64,000 bases of DNA. Origin: Pseudothauera hydrothermalis (GTDB lineage: Bacteria; Pseudomonadota; Gammaproteobacteria; Burkholderiales; Rhodocyclaceae). The position numbers and the translations under genes are program-made. Below are positions 36,119 to 45,160 of the stretch, one piece after another. The notes under the pieces are model-generated. The model saw only the letters and a list, made by a program, of their open reading frames with translations. It did not search any database and had not been told where the DNA came from. The stretch is taken from NCBI RefSeq assembly GCF_003345255.1, contig NZ_CP029331.1:1178001-1242000 (forward strand), read 5' to 3'. Each line of letters begins with the position of its first letter. Position 1 is the first letter of the stretch.

Positions 36119-37230
36119 GCCGTGATCTCGGTCAGACCTTGGTCTAGCGCGCTGGCCGGTTCGGCGGTGTCATCATGGAAGGTCACCACATGATCGACCG
36201 CCAGGCGGATGCCGATGGCTTCGCCGATGGCGTGATTGTGGTGGCTGGGTACCAGCGACAGCACCTGGGTGCCGCTGGGCAGCGCCAAGGTGTAGAGGAT
36301 GTCCGCGCCGCGAAAAGCTTTTTTCACCACCCGCGCCTTCAGCGGGCTGGCGTCGTCATGCACGATGTCGTCCGGGCGCAGCAGAACTTCCACCCGGCAC
36401 TGGCGGTTGCAACGTCCGCAGCCGCTCGAGCATTGCACCGGCACTGCGCTGTTGAGTGTGCCCAGCTCGACCTCCACCTGGCGCTCGTTGAGCACGATGC
36501 CTTGCACCAGCACGCCCTGGCCGATGAAATCGGCCACGAAGCGGTTGGCCGGACGGTGATAAAGGTTGTAGGGGGTGTCCCACTGCTGAATGCGCCCCTC
36601 GTGCATGATGCCGATTTCGTCGGCGACCGCAAACGCTTCGTGCTGGTCATGGGTGACCAGGATGGCGGTGGTGCCGGTGGCCTGGATGATGTCGCGCACC
36701 TCAAAAGAGAGCCGCTCGCGCAGGTCCACATCCAGATTGGAGAACGGTTCGTCGAGCAGCAGCAGGGCAGGGCGGGGGGCCAGCGCGCGCGCCAGCGCGA
36801 CGCGCTGCTGCTGACCGCCGGAGAGTTCATGTGGATACTTGCTGCCCTGGTCAGCCAAGCCGACGATGTCGAGCAGCTCCGCGACCCGCGCGCGGCGTGT
36901 TTCGGGGTTGGCGCCGCGCAGACCGAAACCCACGTTCGCAGCCACGCTCAGGTGGGGAAACAGCGCGTAGTCTTGAAAGACCATGCCAATACGCCGATGT
37001 TCGGGCGGCACATGCCGGTTGCGGCTGCTAACCACCTGGCCGTCGAGCCGGATCTCGCCGGCGGTCACCCGTTCGAACCCGGCGATGCAGCGCAGAACGG
37101 TGGTTTTGCCACAGCCCGATGGCCCCAGCAGGCAGCCGATACGCCCTTTTCCCAGGCGCAGGCTGAGCTTGCGCACCACGTGGTGGCGGCCAAAGGCAAG
37201 TTCAATGTCGATCAGTTCGAGGTGAGGCAT
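36115..37230 (-). CDS. ABC transporter ATP-binding protein, Fe3+-type (FbpC-like)
   Basis: 371 residues from ATG 37230 (MPHLELIDIELAFGRHHVV). Walker A GPSGCGKT at residues 36-43, signature LSGGQQQRVALARAL, Walker B LLLLDEPFSNLD and the switch His in TAILVTHDQHEA, followed by a TOBE-type regulatory domain. That domain contains a cysteine cluster CSSGCGRCNRQC (about residues 267-278) before LLRPDDIVHDD, which could bind metal or an Fe-S cluster. The permease gene is divergent, across a 116-bp gap; no periplasmic binding protein is seen in the window. Confidence 0.88.
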   Translation of the reverse strand: MPHLELIDIELAFGRHHVVRKLSLRLGKGRIGCLLGPSGCGKTTVLRCIAGFERVTAGEIRLDGQVVSSRNRHVPPEHRRIGMVFQDYALFPHLSVAANVGFGLRGANPETRRARVAELLDIVGLADQGSKYPHELSGGQQQRVALARALAPRPALLLLDEPFSNLDVDLRERLSFEVRDIIQATGTTAILVTHDQHEAFAVADEIGIMHEGRIQQWDTPYNLYHRPANRFVADFIGQGVLVQGIVLNERQVEVELGTLNSAVPVQCSSGCGRCNRQCRVEVLLRPDDIVHDDASPLKARVVKKAFRGADILYTLALPSGTQVLSLVPSHHNHAIGEAIGIRLAVDHVVTFHDDTAEPASALDQGLTEITA

Positions 37231-37346
37231 GCCGTGATCCAGGCGACGGGGCAACATGCCGGGGATTATTGCACTGCGGTCGGTGAAATGCGATCAATTA
37301 TAATTTTCGCCACAAACGAATGACCGTGGGCAGGGACGAAAGCGTA

Positions 37347-39038
37347 ATGGACATTGCACAGACAGTGAAGGCAGGCCGATCTGGACTCGCCCAGCGCCTG
37401 CGCGGCGACGGCTCCGTGCTCACCGCGGTGGCGGTGCTGATCGCCGTGCTGATTGCCATGCCGGTGCTGTCGGTGTTCTCCAACGTGCTGGTGGGCGGCA
37501 CCTCGGCCACCTGGGCGCACCTGGCCGACACCGTGCTGGGTGAGTTCGTGCGCAATACCGTGATCCTGTGCATCGGTACCGGTCTGGGCGTGGCCAGCAT
37601 CGGGGTGACCACGGCTTGGTTAACAGTCATGCATGATTTTCCCGGCCGACGTTTTTTCGAGTGGGCGCTGGTGCTGCCGCTGGCAGTGCCGGCCTATGTG
37701 ATGGCTTATGTTTATACCGACACGCTGCAGTTCGTCGGCCCGGTGCAGACCTGGCTGCGCGAGCTGTTCGGCTGGCGTGCCGGGGATTACTGGTTTCCCG
37801 ACGTGCGCTCGGTGGGCGGCGCGGTGGCGATGTTCATGTTCGTGCTCTACCCCTATGTCTATATGCTGGTGCGCACCGCCTTCCTCGAGCGCGCCGCCGG
37901 CATGCTGGAGGCCGGACGCTCGCTGGGGCTGGGGCCGTGGAGCAGTTTCTTCCGCGTGTCCTTGCCGCTGGCCCGCCCCGCGGTGGTTGCCGGCACCGCG
38001 CTGGCGCTGATGGAAACTTTGGCCGACTTTGGCACCGTGGCCTATTTCGGGGTGCAGACTTTTACCACCGGCATCTACCGGGCGTGGTTTTCGCTGGGCG
38101 ACCGCATTGCTGCGGCGCAGTTATCGGCCGCGCTGCTGGCCTTCGTCATTCTGGTGCTGCTGCTCGAACGCGCCAGCCGCGGGCGGGCGCGCTTCAACAA
38201 CACCTCGCGCAGCGCCGCACGGCCGGTGCGCAAGCGGCTGTCGCCAGCCGCCGGTGCGCTGGCCGCCTTGGCCTGCTTCATGCCTCTGTTTCTCGGTTTT
38301 CTGCTGCCGGGCTTTCTGCTGCTCAAGATGGCCATAGTCGAGGGCGATGCGCAGTTCGGCGCGCGCTTTGTCGACCTGGCGCGCAACAGCTTCGTGCTTG
38401 CCGCGGTGACCGCCGTGCTGGCCGTGGTGCTGGCGGTGCTGCTGGCCTACGCGGCCCGCCTGGCGCGCAGCCGTCTGCCGGAGATGCTCAACCGCGTGGT
38501 CGCCCTGGGCTATGCGGTACCGGGCTCGGTGATCGCGGTCGGCGTGCTGATTCCGGTGACCCGGCTGGACCACCAGATCGCCGCAGTCTGGGAGGCGGTC
38601 TTTGGGGTCCATCCCGGCCTGCTGCTGACCGGCGGCATCGCTGCGCTGGTGTACGCCTATTTGAGCCGCTTTCTGACCGTGGCGCTGCATTCGGTGGAGT
38701 CCAGTCTGAGCAAAATCACCCCCAGCATGGACGATGCCGCGCGCAGCATGGGTTATGGCACCTGGGCGACGTTGGGCCGGGTGCATGTGCCCATTCTGCG
38801 CGGCAGCCTTCTTACCGCCGGCTTACTGGTGTTCGTGGATGTGATGAAGGAGCTGCCGGCCACGCTGGTGATGCGTCCCTTCAACTTCGACACCTTGGCC
38901 ACCCAGGCGCACACCCTGGCTGCGGATGAGCGGTTGAGCGAAGCGTCCACCGCAGCGCTGACCATCGTCGCCGTCGGCCTGTTGCCGATGTTCATTGTTT
39001 CCCGGCAGATTGCGCGCGGCGAGCGCGTCAGTACTTGA
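37347..39038 (+). CDS. ABC transporter permease, Fe3+-type (FbpB-like, fused two-domain)
   Basis: 563 residues from ATG 37347; an earlier in-frame ATG at 37320 is possible. About 12 membrane helices in two copies of the BPD_transp_1 domain, each with an EAA-like loop: ERAAGMLEAGRSLGLGPW (about residue 185) and MDDAARSMGYGTWATLG (about 465). This duplicated layout is typical of FbpB iron(III) permeases. It probably works with the divergently encoded ATPase. The shared AT-rich promoter gap (37287-37320) might bind Fur, but the match to the Fur consensus is poor. Confidence 0.88.
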   Translation: MDIAQTVKAGRSGLAQRLRGDGSVLTAVAVLIAVLIAMPVLSVFSNVLVGGTSATWAHLADTVLGEFVRNTVILCIGTGLGVASIGVTTAWLTVMHDFPGRRFFEWALVLPLAVPAYVMAYVYTDTLQFVGPVQTWLRELFGWRAGDYWFPDVRSVGGAVAMFMFVLYPYVYMLVRTAFLERAAGMLEAGRSLGLGPWSSFFRVSLPLARPAVVAGTALALMETLADFGTVAYFGVQTFTTGIYRAWFSLGDRIAAAQLSAALLAFVILVLLLERASRGRARFNNTSRSAARPVRKRLSPAAGALAALACFMPLFLGFLLPGFLLLKMAIVEGDAQFGARFVDLARNSFVLAAVTAVLAVVLAVLLAYAARLARSRLPEMLNRVVALGYAVPGSVIAVGVLIPVTRLDHQIAAVWEAVFGVHPGLLLTGGIAALVYAYLSRFLTVALHSVESSLSKITPSMDDAARSMGYGTWATLGRVHVPILRGSLLTAGLLVFVDVMKELPATLVMRPFNFDTLATQAHTLAADERLSEASTAALTIVAVGLLPMFIVSRQIARGERVST

Positions 39039-39089
39039 GCGGGCCGCCCGCGGGGTGCGGTCGCGGTCATCATCCGATCGGCGTATTTG

Positions 39090-39103
39090 TTGACCGGGAT
39101 CAA
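39090..39103 (+). promoter_or_regulatory. FNR/Anr box of the cytochrome c peroxidase promoter
   Basis: TTGAC-CGGG-ATCAA matches the FNR/Anr consensus at 9 of 10 positions. A -10-like TAGACT at 39125-39130 lies 31 bp from the box centre, the spacing of class II FNR-activated promoters (-41.5). Bacterial cytochrome c peroxidases are commonly under FNR/Anr control. Confidence 0.75.
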
Positions 39104-39171
39104 GTTGCGAGCTTTTCCGGTGTTTAGACTTCGTCCAAAGTCTTTAACCGCGAAGAAAGGGAGCAACAACG

Positions 39172-40173
39172 ATGAAACGCACCATTTTTCCCGTTGCCGT
39201 TGCGCTGCTGTCAGGCTTGGCCATCCAGAGTGCTCAGGCCGCTACGGACGAGCCGATCCAGGTGATCCGTCCGCCGCAGAATATCAACCTGGGCATGGTC
39301 GAGCTGGGCAAGAAACTCTACTTCGACCCGCGTCTGTCCAAGTCCGGTTTCATTTCCTGTAATTCCTGTCACAACCTGTCGATGGGCGGTTCCGACAATC
39401 TGCCGACCTCGATTGGCGATAAATGGCAGCAAGGGCCGATCAATGCCCCCACCGTGCTCAACTCCAGCCTCAACGTGGCGCAGTTCTGGGACGGTCGGGC
39501 GGCCGATCTGAAAGAGCAGGCCGGCGGTCCGATTGCCAATCCGGGCGAGATGGCTTTCAGTCACACCCTGGCCGTTGGCGTGCTCGAGTCCATTCCGGGT
39601 TATGTGCGCGAATTCAAGCAAGTTTTTGGTACCGACAAAATCGATATCGACCAGGTGACCGCTGCCATTGCGGAATTCGAAAAAACCCTGGTGACGCCGA
39701 ACTCGCGCTTCGATCAGTGGTTGCTTGGCAAGAAAGACGCGCTCAATGCCACCGAGCTGGCCGGCTATCAACTGTTCAAAGACAGCGGTTGTGTGGCCTG
39801 CCACAACGGTGAAGGCGTGGGCGGCAACTCCTTCCAGAAGATGGGTATCGTCGAACCCTATAGAGCTTCCAGCCCGGCCGAAGGCCGCATTGCGGTAACC
39901 GGCAAAGATGCCGACCGCTTCAATTTCAAGGTGCCGACCTTGCGCAACGTGGAATTGACCTATCCGTATTTCCATGACGGCGCAGCCAACACCCTGACCG
40001 AAGCGGTGGACATCATGGGCCGTTTGCAGTTGGGCAGGAAATTCACCGAGGAAGAAAACGCGCAGATCGTGGCCTTCCTCAAGACGCTCACCGGGGATCA
40101 GCCCAGCTTCACCCTGCCTATTCTGCCGCCGTCTTCCGACAGCACGCCGCGCCCGCAGCCTTTCGGCAATTAA
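39172..40173 (+). CDS. ccp: Di-haem cytochrome c peroxidase
   Basis: 333 residues with a signal peptide (VAVALLSGLAIQSAQA, cleavage near residue 23). Two c-type haem sites, CNSCH (about residue 64) and CVACH (about 207), and the usual KVPTLRNVELTYPYFHDG segment. It reduces H2O2 in the periplasm with electrons from small cytochromes c. GAAAGGGAG Shine-Dalgarno. The FNR box upstream fits expression at low oxygen. Confidence 0.95.
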   Translation: MKRTIFPVAVALLSGLAIQSAQAATDEPIQVIRPPQNINLGMVELGKKLYFDPRLSKSGFISCNSCHNLSMGGSDNLPTSIGDKWQQGPINAPTVLNSSLNVAQFWDGRAADLKEQAGGPIANPGEMAFSHTLAVGVLESIPGYVREFKQVFGTDKIDIDQVTAAIAEFEKTLVTPNSRFDQWLLGKKDALNATELAGYQLFKDSGCVACHNGEGVGGNSFQKMGIVEPYRASSPAEGRIAVTGKDADRFNFKVPTLRNVELTYPYFHDGAANTLTEAVDIMGRLQLGRKFTEEENAQIVAFLKTLTGDQPSFTLPILPPSSDSTPRPQPFGN

Positions 40174-40211
40174 AAGCGGCGCAAACGGCCGCGCACTTGC
40201 GGCAAAGACCG

Positions 40212-40240
40212 ACGGGGGCAGCAGCCCCCGTTTGACTTTT
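40212..40240 (+). terminator. Probable terminator after ccp
   Basis: CGGGGGC (40213-40219), loop AGCA, GCCCCCG (40224-40230), then TTTGACTTTT. Strong stem with an interrupted T run. Confidence 0.6.
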
Positions 40241-40255
40241 CATCGATCCAAAGAC

Positions 40256-40924
40256 TCAACCGCCATGCAGCGAAATGACTGGCCAGCCGTGCCGTGCTGC
40301 GTGGGCACGCAAGGTGGGGTCCGGGTCGACCGCAACGGGATGGCTGACTCGGTTCAGCAGTGGCAGATCGTTGTGCGAGTCGCTGTAAAACCAGCTTTGT
40401 TCAAAGCTGCCGAAATAAAGCCCCAGTGATTCCAGCCAGGCTTCCACGCGCTCGATCTTGCCGGCTTGAAATGCCGGGGTGCCGCGTGGTTTGCCGGTAA
40501 ATGCGCCGTTTTCCATGGCTGGAATGGTTGCAACCAAGTGTTCGATGCCGAACGCACGCGCAATCGGCCCGGTCACGAAGGCGTTGGTGGCGGTGACCAC
40601 GGCGACCAACGCTCCGCGATCCAGATGGTGGCGCACCAAATCGCGCGCGGGCTGGCCGATCATCGGCGCAATAGTCGATTGCATGAATTCCCGATGCCAG
40701 GCGTCCAATTGGGCGCGTGGATGGCGGGCGAGCGGGGCGAGCTGAAAGTCGAGAAACTCGAAAATATCCAGCGTGCCGGCTTTGTACTGTTCATAAAAGG
40801 CGATGTTCTTGGCCTCTTGCACTTCGCGGTCGAGCACGCCTTTACCGATTAAAAATTGCGCCCAGGCAAAATCCGAGTCGCCATTGAGCAAGGTGTTATC
40901 GAGATCGAAAAGAACCAGGTCCAC
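40256..40924 (-). CDS. HAD-IB family phosphatase
   Basis: 222 residues from GTG 40924, which makes the protein begin directly at the HAD motif I LVLFDLDNTLLNGDSDFAW and has a GGAA upstream; an ATG at 40972 would add an untypical 16-residue leader. Motif II TATNAF, motif III/IV YSDSHNDLPLLNRVSHPVAVDPD. Related to phosphoserine phosphatase; betaproteobacterial members with this context may act as histidinol-phosphatase, but the substrate is not proven. Next to hda. Confidence 0.85.
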   Translation of the reverse strand: MDLVLFDLDNTLLNGDSDFAWAQFLIGKGVLDREVQEAKNIAFYEQYKAGTLDIFEFLDFQLAPLARHPRAQLDAWHREFMQSTIAPMIGQPARDLVRHHLDRGALVAVVTATNAFVTGPIARAFGIEHLVATIPAMENGAFTGKPRGTPAFQAGKIERVEAWLESLGLYFGSFEQSWFYSDSHNDLPLLNRVSHPVAVDPDPTLRAHAARHGWPVISLHGG

Positions 40925-40981
40925 TTGAATGTTTCCGTTGGGGTAGGTCAATCGGGGCGTCGAGGGCGGCATCGGATAGCA

Positions 40982-41653
40982 TCAGATATCGAGGCCGCCT
41001 TGCATCAGTTCGCGCAGCAACGGCAGCGTGACGGGGCGCTTGCGCTCCAGCGAAGCATGATCCAGCGCGTCCAACGTGGCCAGCAGGCTGGGGAGGTCGC
41101 GACGGCCGTGGCGCAGCAGGTAGTCGAGCACTTCCTCGCTCATGCGCAGGCCACGGCGTTGCGCCTGACCGGCAAGGATGGCCGCGCGCGAAGCGTCGTC
41201 CAGCGGTTGCACCTCGTAGATCAAGCACTGGCCGATGCGCGTGCGCAGGTCCTCACGCAAAATGAGCGCACGTGGCGCGCAAGGGCCGGCCAGTAGCAAG
41301 GTTTGGCGGCGGGTGCGGGCCCGGTTGAAAGCATTGAAAAGCTCCACTTGCGCCTCCTCGGCCAAGCGGTCGACGTCATCGCAGGCGAGCAGGGCGTCGG
41401 CGGTGTCCGGCAAGCTGTCGCAGACTGCGTTGGCGGGCAGATAAACCACAGGGCGACCCGCGGCGCGTGCTTCGGCCACGCTGGCCTGCAATAAATGGCT
41501 GCGTCCGCTGCTGGGCGCACCCCACAAATACAAATGGGACTCGCCAAGAATGCTGGCACGCAGCGCGGCAATCAATTCTTGATTGGCGCCGGCGACGAAA
41601 TTGTCGAAAGAAGGCGGCGCATCGCGGCGAATGTTCAGGACAAGCTGCTTCAC
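40982..41653 (-). CDS. hda: DnaA regulatory inactivator Hda
   Basis: 223 residues, a DnaA-like AAA+ domain. N-terminal clamp-binding motif QLVLNIR, Walker A variant GAPSSGRSHLL, sensor motif and LLATLDALDHASLERKRPVTLPLLREL near the end. Works with the beta clamp to stimulate ATP hydrolysis by DnaA. Start overlaps the AI-2E permease stop (ATGA). Confidence 0.9.
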   Translation of the reverse strand: MKQLVLNIRRDAPPSFDNFVAGANQELIAALRASILGESHLYLWGAPSSGRSHLLQASVAEARAAGRPVVYLPANAVCDSLPDTADALLACDDVDRLAEEAQVELFNAFNRARTRRQTLLLAGPCAPRALILREDLRTRIGQCLIYEVQPLDDASRAAILAGQAQRRGLRMSEEVLDYLLRHGRRDLPSLLATLDALDHASLERKRPVTLPLLRELMQGGLDI

Positions 41654-42753
41654 GCCCGATCCTCACCGGCCACTTCATTGCCCGCTTCACCAAGATACAG
41701 ACGGCTGGCAAACCAGGCGCGCTTGAGTTCGCGCAAGAAAACCAGCAGTGCGGCGCTCACCGGCAGTGCGACCAACATGCCGACGAAGCCGAACAACTGA
41801 CCAAAGGCCATCAGCGCAAAAATCACCGCCAGCGGATGCAGGCCGACCCGTTCGCCGACCAGGTATGGGGTGAGTACGAAGCTCTCCAGCAACTGTCCCA
41901 AGCCATAAACCGCCGCCACGCCAATCAAAGGCGCCCAGCCGCCGCCTTGCAGCAGCGCGGCCAGGATGGCCAGCAGCAGGCCGCCGCCAAATCCGACATA
42001 GGGGATGAATACCAGCAGGCCGGTGATCACCCCCACAGGCAGCGCAAAGGTCAGTCCGGCCAGCCACAACCCGAGGCTGTAATAGGCTGCAAGCAACAGC
42101 ATCACCGAAAGCTGCCCGCGCAAGAATTCAGACAGCACCGAGTCGATGTCGCCGATGATGCGCAGACTGCGCGCAAGCCAAGGGCGCGGCACGATGTCGC
42201 GCAAACCGGCGAGCAGGCGCGGCCATTCCTGCAGCAGATAGAACATCACGATGGGAATCAGAAAAAGGTTGGCGGCCAGCGCGATCAGTGCCATGCCGCC
42301 ACTGGTTGCATGGCTGAGCAGCACGCGCAGTAGGTCCTGCGCATTGTCGCTGTGCTGGCGCACCAGTTCGCGCACCAAGGCGGCGTCGAGCTGGATGTTT
42401 ACATTCAAGCGTTCGGCTAGCCATGGCGCAACACGCTGGTTGAAGTGCTCCAGCAGGTCGGGCAGGCGGCGCAACAAGGCGGCGGTTTCGGAATACACCA
42501 GCGGCGCCATGATGCCCACCAGCAGGGTGAGCAGCAGGCCGATGCCCAGGATCACCAGCAGTACCGCAGCCGGGCGCGGCAGCCGGCGCGCCACCAGGGC
42601 GTTGACCGCCGGGTCGCAGATATAGGCCAGCACCGCGGCAATGGCAAACGGCGCCAGAATCGGCGAGAGAGCGTAAAACAGCGCCAGCAGGGCCAAGCCG
42701 ACCCCGATCCAGACCAGGGTCTGGCGGGTATCGGATGCGCGGGAGGAGGTCAT
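41650..42753 (-). CDS. AI-2E family transporter / PerM-like permease
   Basis: 367 residues, 7-8 membrane helices, family motifs PRPAAVLLVILGIGLLLTLL near the start and VITGLLVFIPYVGFGGGLLLA, VFALMAFGQLFGFVGMLVALPV-type end. Substrate unknown despite the family name. Conserved neighbour of hda and purM in betaproteobacteria. Divergent from purM. Confidence 0.9.
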   Translation of the reverse strand: MTSSRASDTRQTLVWIGVGLALLALFYALSPILAPFAIAAVLAYICDPAVNALVARRLPRPAAVLLVILGIGLLLTLLVGIMAPLVYSETAALLRRLPDLLEHFNQRVAPWLAERLNVNIQLDAALVRELVRQHSDNAQDLLRVLLSHATSGGMALIALAANLFLIPIVMFYLLQEWPRLLAGLRDIVPRPWLARSLRIIGDIDSVLSEFLRGQLSVMLLLAAYYSLGLWLAGLTFALPVGVITGLLVFIPYVGFGGGLLLAILAALLQGGGWAPLIGVAAVYGLGQLLESFVLTPYLVGERVGLHPLAVIFALMAFGQLFGFVGMLVALPVSAALLVFLRELKRAWFASRLYLGEAGNEVAGEDRA

Positions 42754-42900
42754 TTCAAGTAAAATCGCGGACTTGGCGCGGGGCTTGCGGCCCCGCGGAA
42801 CCCGTAACTGTAGCCATTTGGCGTGACGCTCTCAAGCTTGCGCGGGGCGCACCGAGCCACCGTGGCACGCCAGAGTCCATTGCCCGCTAAAGGATCGACC

Positions 42901-43947
42901 TTGACCGCCTCCAAACCTTCTCTTTCGTATCGTGATGCCGGTGTGGACATCGATGCCGGCGATGCCCTGGTCGAGCGCATCAAACCGCTTGCCCGCCGCA
43001 CCCTGCGCCCTGAGGTGCTGGGCGGCATCGGCGGCTTCGGTGCGCTGTTCGCGCTCGCTGGCAAGTATCGCGAGCCGGTGCTGGTGTCCGGCACCGACGG
43101 CGTCGGCACCAAGCTCAAGCTTGCTTTTCAGTGGAACAAGCATGACACCGTAGGCCAGGACCTGGTGGCGATGAGCGTCAATGACATTCTGGTGCAGGGT
43201 GCTGAGCCGCTGTTTTTTCTGGACTACTTTGCCTGCGGCAAGCTGGACGTAGACACCGCCGCCGACGTGGTGGCAGGCATCGCCCGCGGTTGCGAGCTGG
43301 CCGGCTGTGCGCTGATCGGCGGCGAGACGGCCGAGATGCCCGGTATGTATCCGGCCGGCGAATACGATCTGGCCGGCTTTGCGGTCGGTGCGGTGGAAAA
43401 GTCCGAAATCATCGACGGCTCCAAGATCGTCCCCGGCGATGTGGTGCTGGGCTTGGCCTCCAGCGGTGCGCATTCCAATGGTTATTCGCTGATCCGCAAA
43501 ATCATCGATCTGGCCCAACCGGACCTGGATGCCGATTTTCACGGCCGCCCTTTCCGTGACGTGGTGCTTGAGCCCACCCGCATTTACGTCAAGCCCCTGT
43601 TGGCGCTGATGCGCGCAATGCCCGGCGTGGTCAAAGGCATGGCTCACATCACAGGTGGCGGTATCACGGAAAACCTGCCGCGGGTGCTGCCTGCGGGGCT
43701 GACTGCGCGCATCGATGCCGCGGCATGGACGTTGCCGCCGCTATTTAAGTGGTTGAAGGAAGCCGGTAACGTGGCCACGCAAGAGATGTATCGGGTGTTC
43801 AATTGCGGCATCGGCATGGCGGTGATCGTCTCCGCGGCCGACGCCGAGGCGGCTCAGACCCAGCTTGCCGAGGCGGGCGAGACCGTGTTTCGGATCGGCC
43901 GCATCGACACCCGTGCCGACGGCGAGCCGCCGACCATCGTCGGCTAA
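42901..43947 (+). CDS. purM: Phosphoribosylformylglycinamidine cyclo-ligase
   Basis: 348 residues, purine synthesis (FGAM to AIR). The best start is TTG 42901, which has an AAAGGA 6 bp upstream and gives the usual N-terminus (M)[20 protein letters not shown]; an upstream in-frame start at 42823 would add 26 untypical residues. Motifs: [38 protein letters not shown] and [15 protein letters not shown]. The rare start codon may lower translation. Confidence 0.94.
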   Translation: MTASKPSLSYRDAGVDIDAGDALVERIKPLARRTLRPEVLGGIGGFGALFALAGKYREPVLVSGTDGVGTKLKLAFQWNKHDTVGQDLVAMSVNDILVQGAEPLFFLDYFACGKLDVDTAADVVAGIARGCELAGCALIGGETAEMPGMYPAGEYDLAGFAVGAVEKSEIIDGSKIVPGDVVLGLASSGAHSNGYSLIRKIIDLAQPDLDADFHGRPFRDVVLEPTRIYVKPLLALMRAMPGVVKGMAHITGGGITENLPRVLPAGLTARIDAAAWTLPPLFKWLKEAGNVATQEMYRVFNCGIGMAVIVSAADAEAAQTQLAEAGETVFRIGRIDTRADGEPPTIVG

Positions 43948-44074
43948 GCCGCGGCTGCGCCGGCGCAGCATGGAACATCTGTGTGCTGCACGGGTCTGCA
44001 AATTGGGGACTGCATCGAACGAACCGGCCAGGCCGTAGCTGGCGGCCTGTTAGGTCAAAGGGGGCGGCGCAAGC

Positions 44075-45145
44075 GTGCCAATGAACCGCAAGTCGATCAT
44101 GCTGGCTGCTCTGGCGGGCATCTTGGCGCTGGCAGGCACCGCTTGGTATAGCCAGCGCACGCGCGCCGCGACGCCGCCGCCGGCCGATGCGGCCATCGTG
44201 GTCGAAACCGCCGAAGTTCGTCGCGTGGCCATGCCCGATGAGGCGGTGGCGGTGGGCACCTTGCGTGCCAATGAATCGGTGGTGCTGCGCCCGGAAGTGG
44301 CCGGGCGCGTCAAGAGCATCCTGTTCCGCGAAGGCACGCCGGTCAAGCGTGGCGCGGTGCTGGTGGAGTTGGACGATGCGCTGCAGCGTGCCGAGTTGCA
44401 GCAGGCGCGCGCCGGTCTGGACTTGGCGCAAGCCAATTTTCAACGAACCGAAGGACTGTTCGCCCGCCGCTTTGTGAGTTCGAGCGCGCGCGACGAAGCC
44501 GCCAGCCGTTTGCAAGCGGCGCGCGCCGCGGTGGCGCTGGCCGATGCCCGTCTGCGCCGCATGACACTGACTGCGCCATTCGACGGCATCGTTGGCATTC
44601 GCCAGATCAGCGTGGGAGCGTTTGTCAAAGAAGGCGACGCGCTGGTCAATCTGGAAGACATTTCGGTATTGAAGCTGGATTTTCGTTTGCCCGAGGCGCT
44701 GCTGCCGCGCCTGCGCACCGGCCAGGTGCTGGAGGTGGGCAGCGATGCGCTGCCCGGCGAGCGTTTTGCGGCGCAGATCGAAGCGATCGATCCGCTCATC
44801 GATGCGCAAACGCGCGCGGTGTCGATTCGTGCCCGCCTGGACAATCCGCAAGCCCGCTTACGCCCAGGCATGTTCGCCCGGGTGCGGCTGATCCTGGAAG
44901 AACGTCCGGAGGTGGCCGTGGTGCCGGAGGAGGCGCTGCTGCCCTCCTCGGGCGGCACGCAATATGTGTTCCGTGTGGTCGGTGGGCGTGCCGAGCGTGT
45001 GGCCATCCGTATCGGCACCCGGCGCGATGCGCTGGTCGAAGTGGTGGAAGGTCTTGCTCCGGGTGAGCAGGTGGTGACCGCCGGGCAAATGAAACTGCGC
45101 GACGGCGCTGCGGTGCGCGTGCTCGGCGCCGCGGCCGGTGGCTAG
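44075..45145 (+). CDS. RND efflux periplasmic adaptor (membrane fusion protein)
   Basis: 356 residues. An uncleaved or signal-like N-terminal helix (SIMLAALAGILALAGTAWY), a lipoyl-like half (VVLRPEVAGRVKSILFREGTPVKRGAVLVEL), a short alpha-hairpin (about residues 105-150), a second lipoyl half (LRRMTLTAPFDGIVGIRQIS) and beta-barrel/MP domains (RLRPGMFARVRLIL). Sixteen bp before the RND pump gene. No outer membrane factor is encoded here, so a TolC-like protein must be elsewhere. Confidence 0.92.
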   Translation: MPMNRKSIMLAALAGILALAGTAWYSQRTRAATPPPADAAIVVETAEVRRVAMPDEAVAVGTLRANESVVLRPEVAGRVKSILFREGTPVKRGAVLVELDDALQRAELQQARAGLDLAQANFQRTEGLFARRFVSSSARDEAASRLQAARAAVALADARLRRMTLTAPFDGIVGIRQISVGAFVKEGDALVNLEDISVLKLDFRLPEALLPRLRTGQVLEVGSDALPGERFAAQIEAIDPLIDAQTRAVSIRARLDNPQARLRPGMFARVRLILEERPEVAVVPEEALLPSSGGTQYVFRVVGGRAERVAIRIGTRRDALVEVVEGLAPGEQVVTAGQMKLRDGAAVRVLGAAAGG

Positions 45146-45160
45146 GCAAAGCTTGCGGCC

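Noticed and set aside
37280-37320. Possible Fur box in the AT-rich gap between the iron-type ABC genes
   Set aside because: The best alignment to the 19-bp Fur consensus matches only 8 positions, so no site is claimed although the context would suit one.
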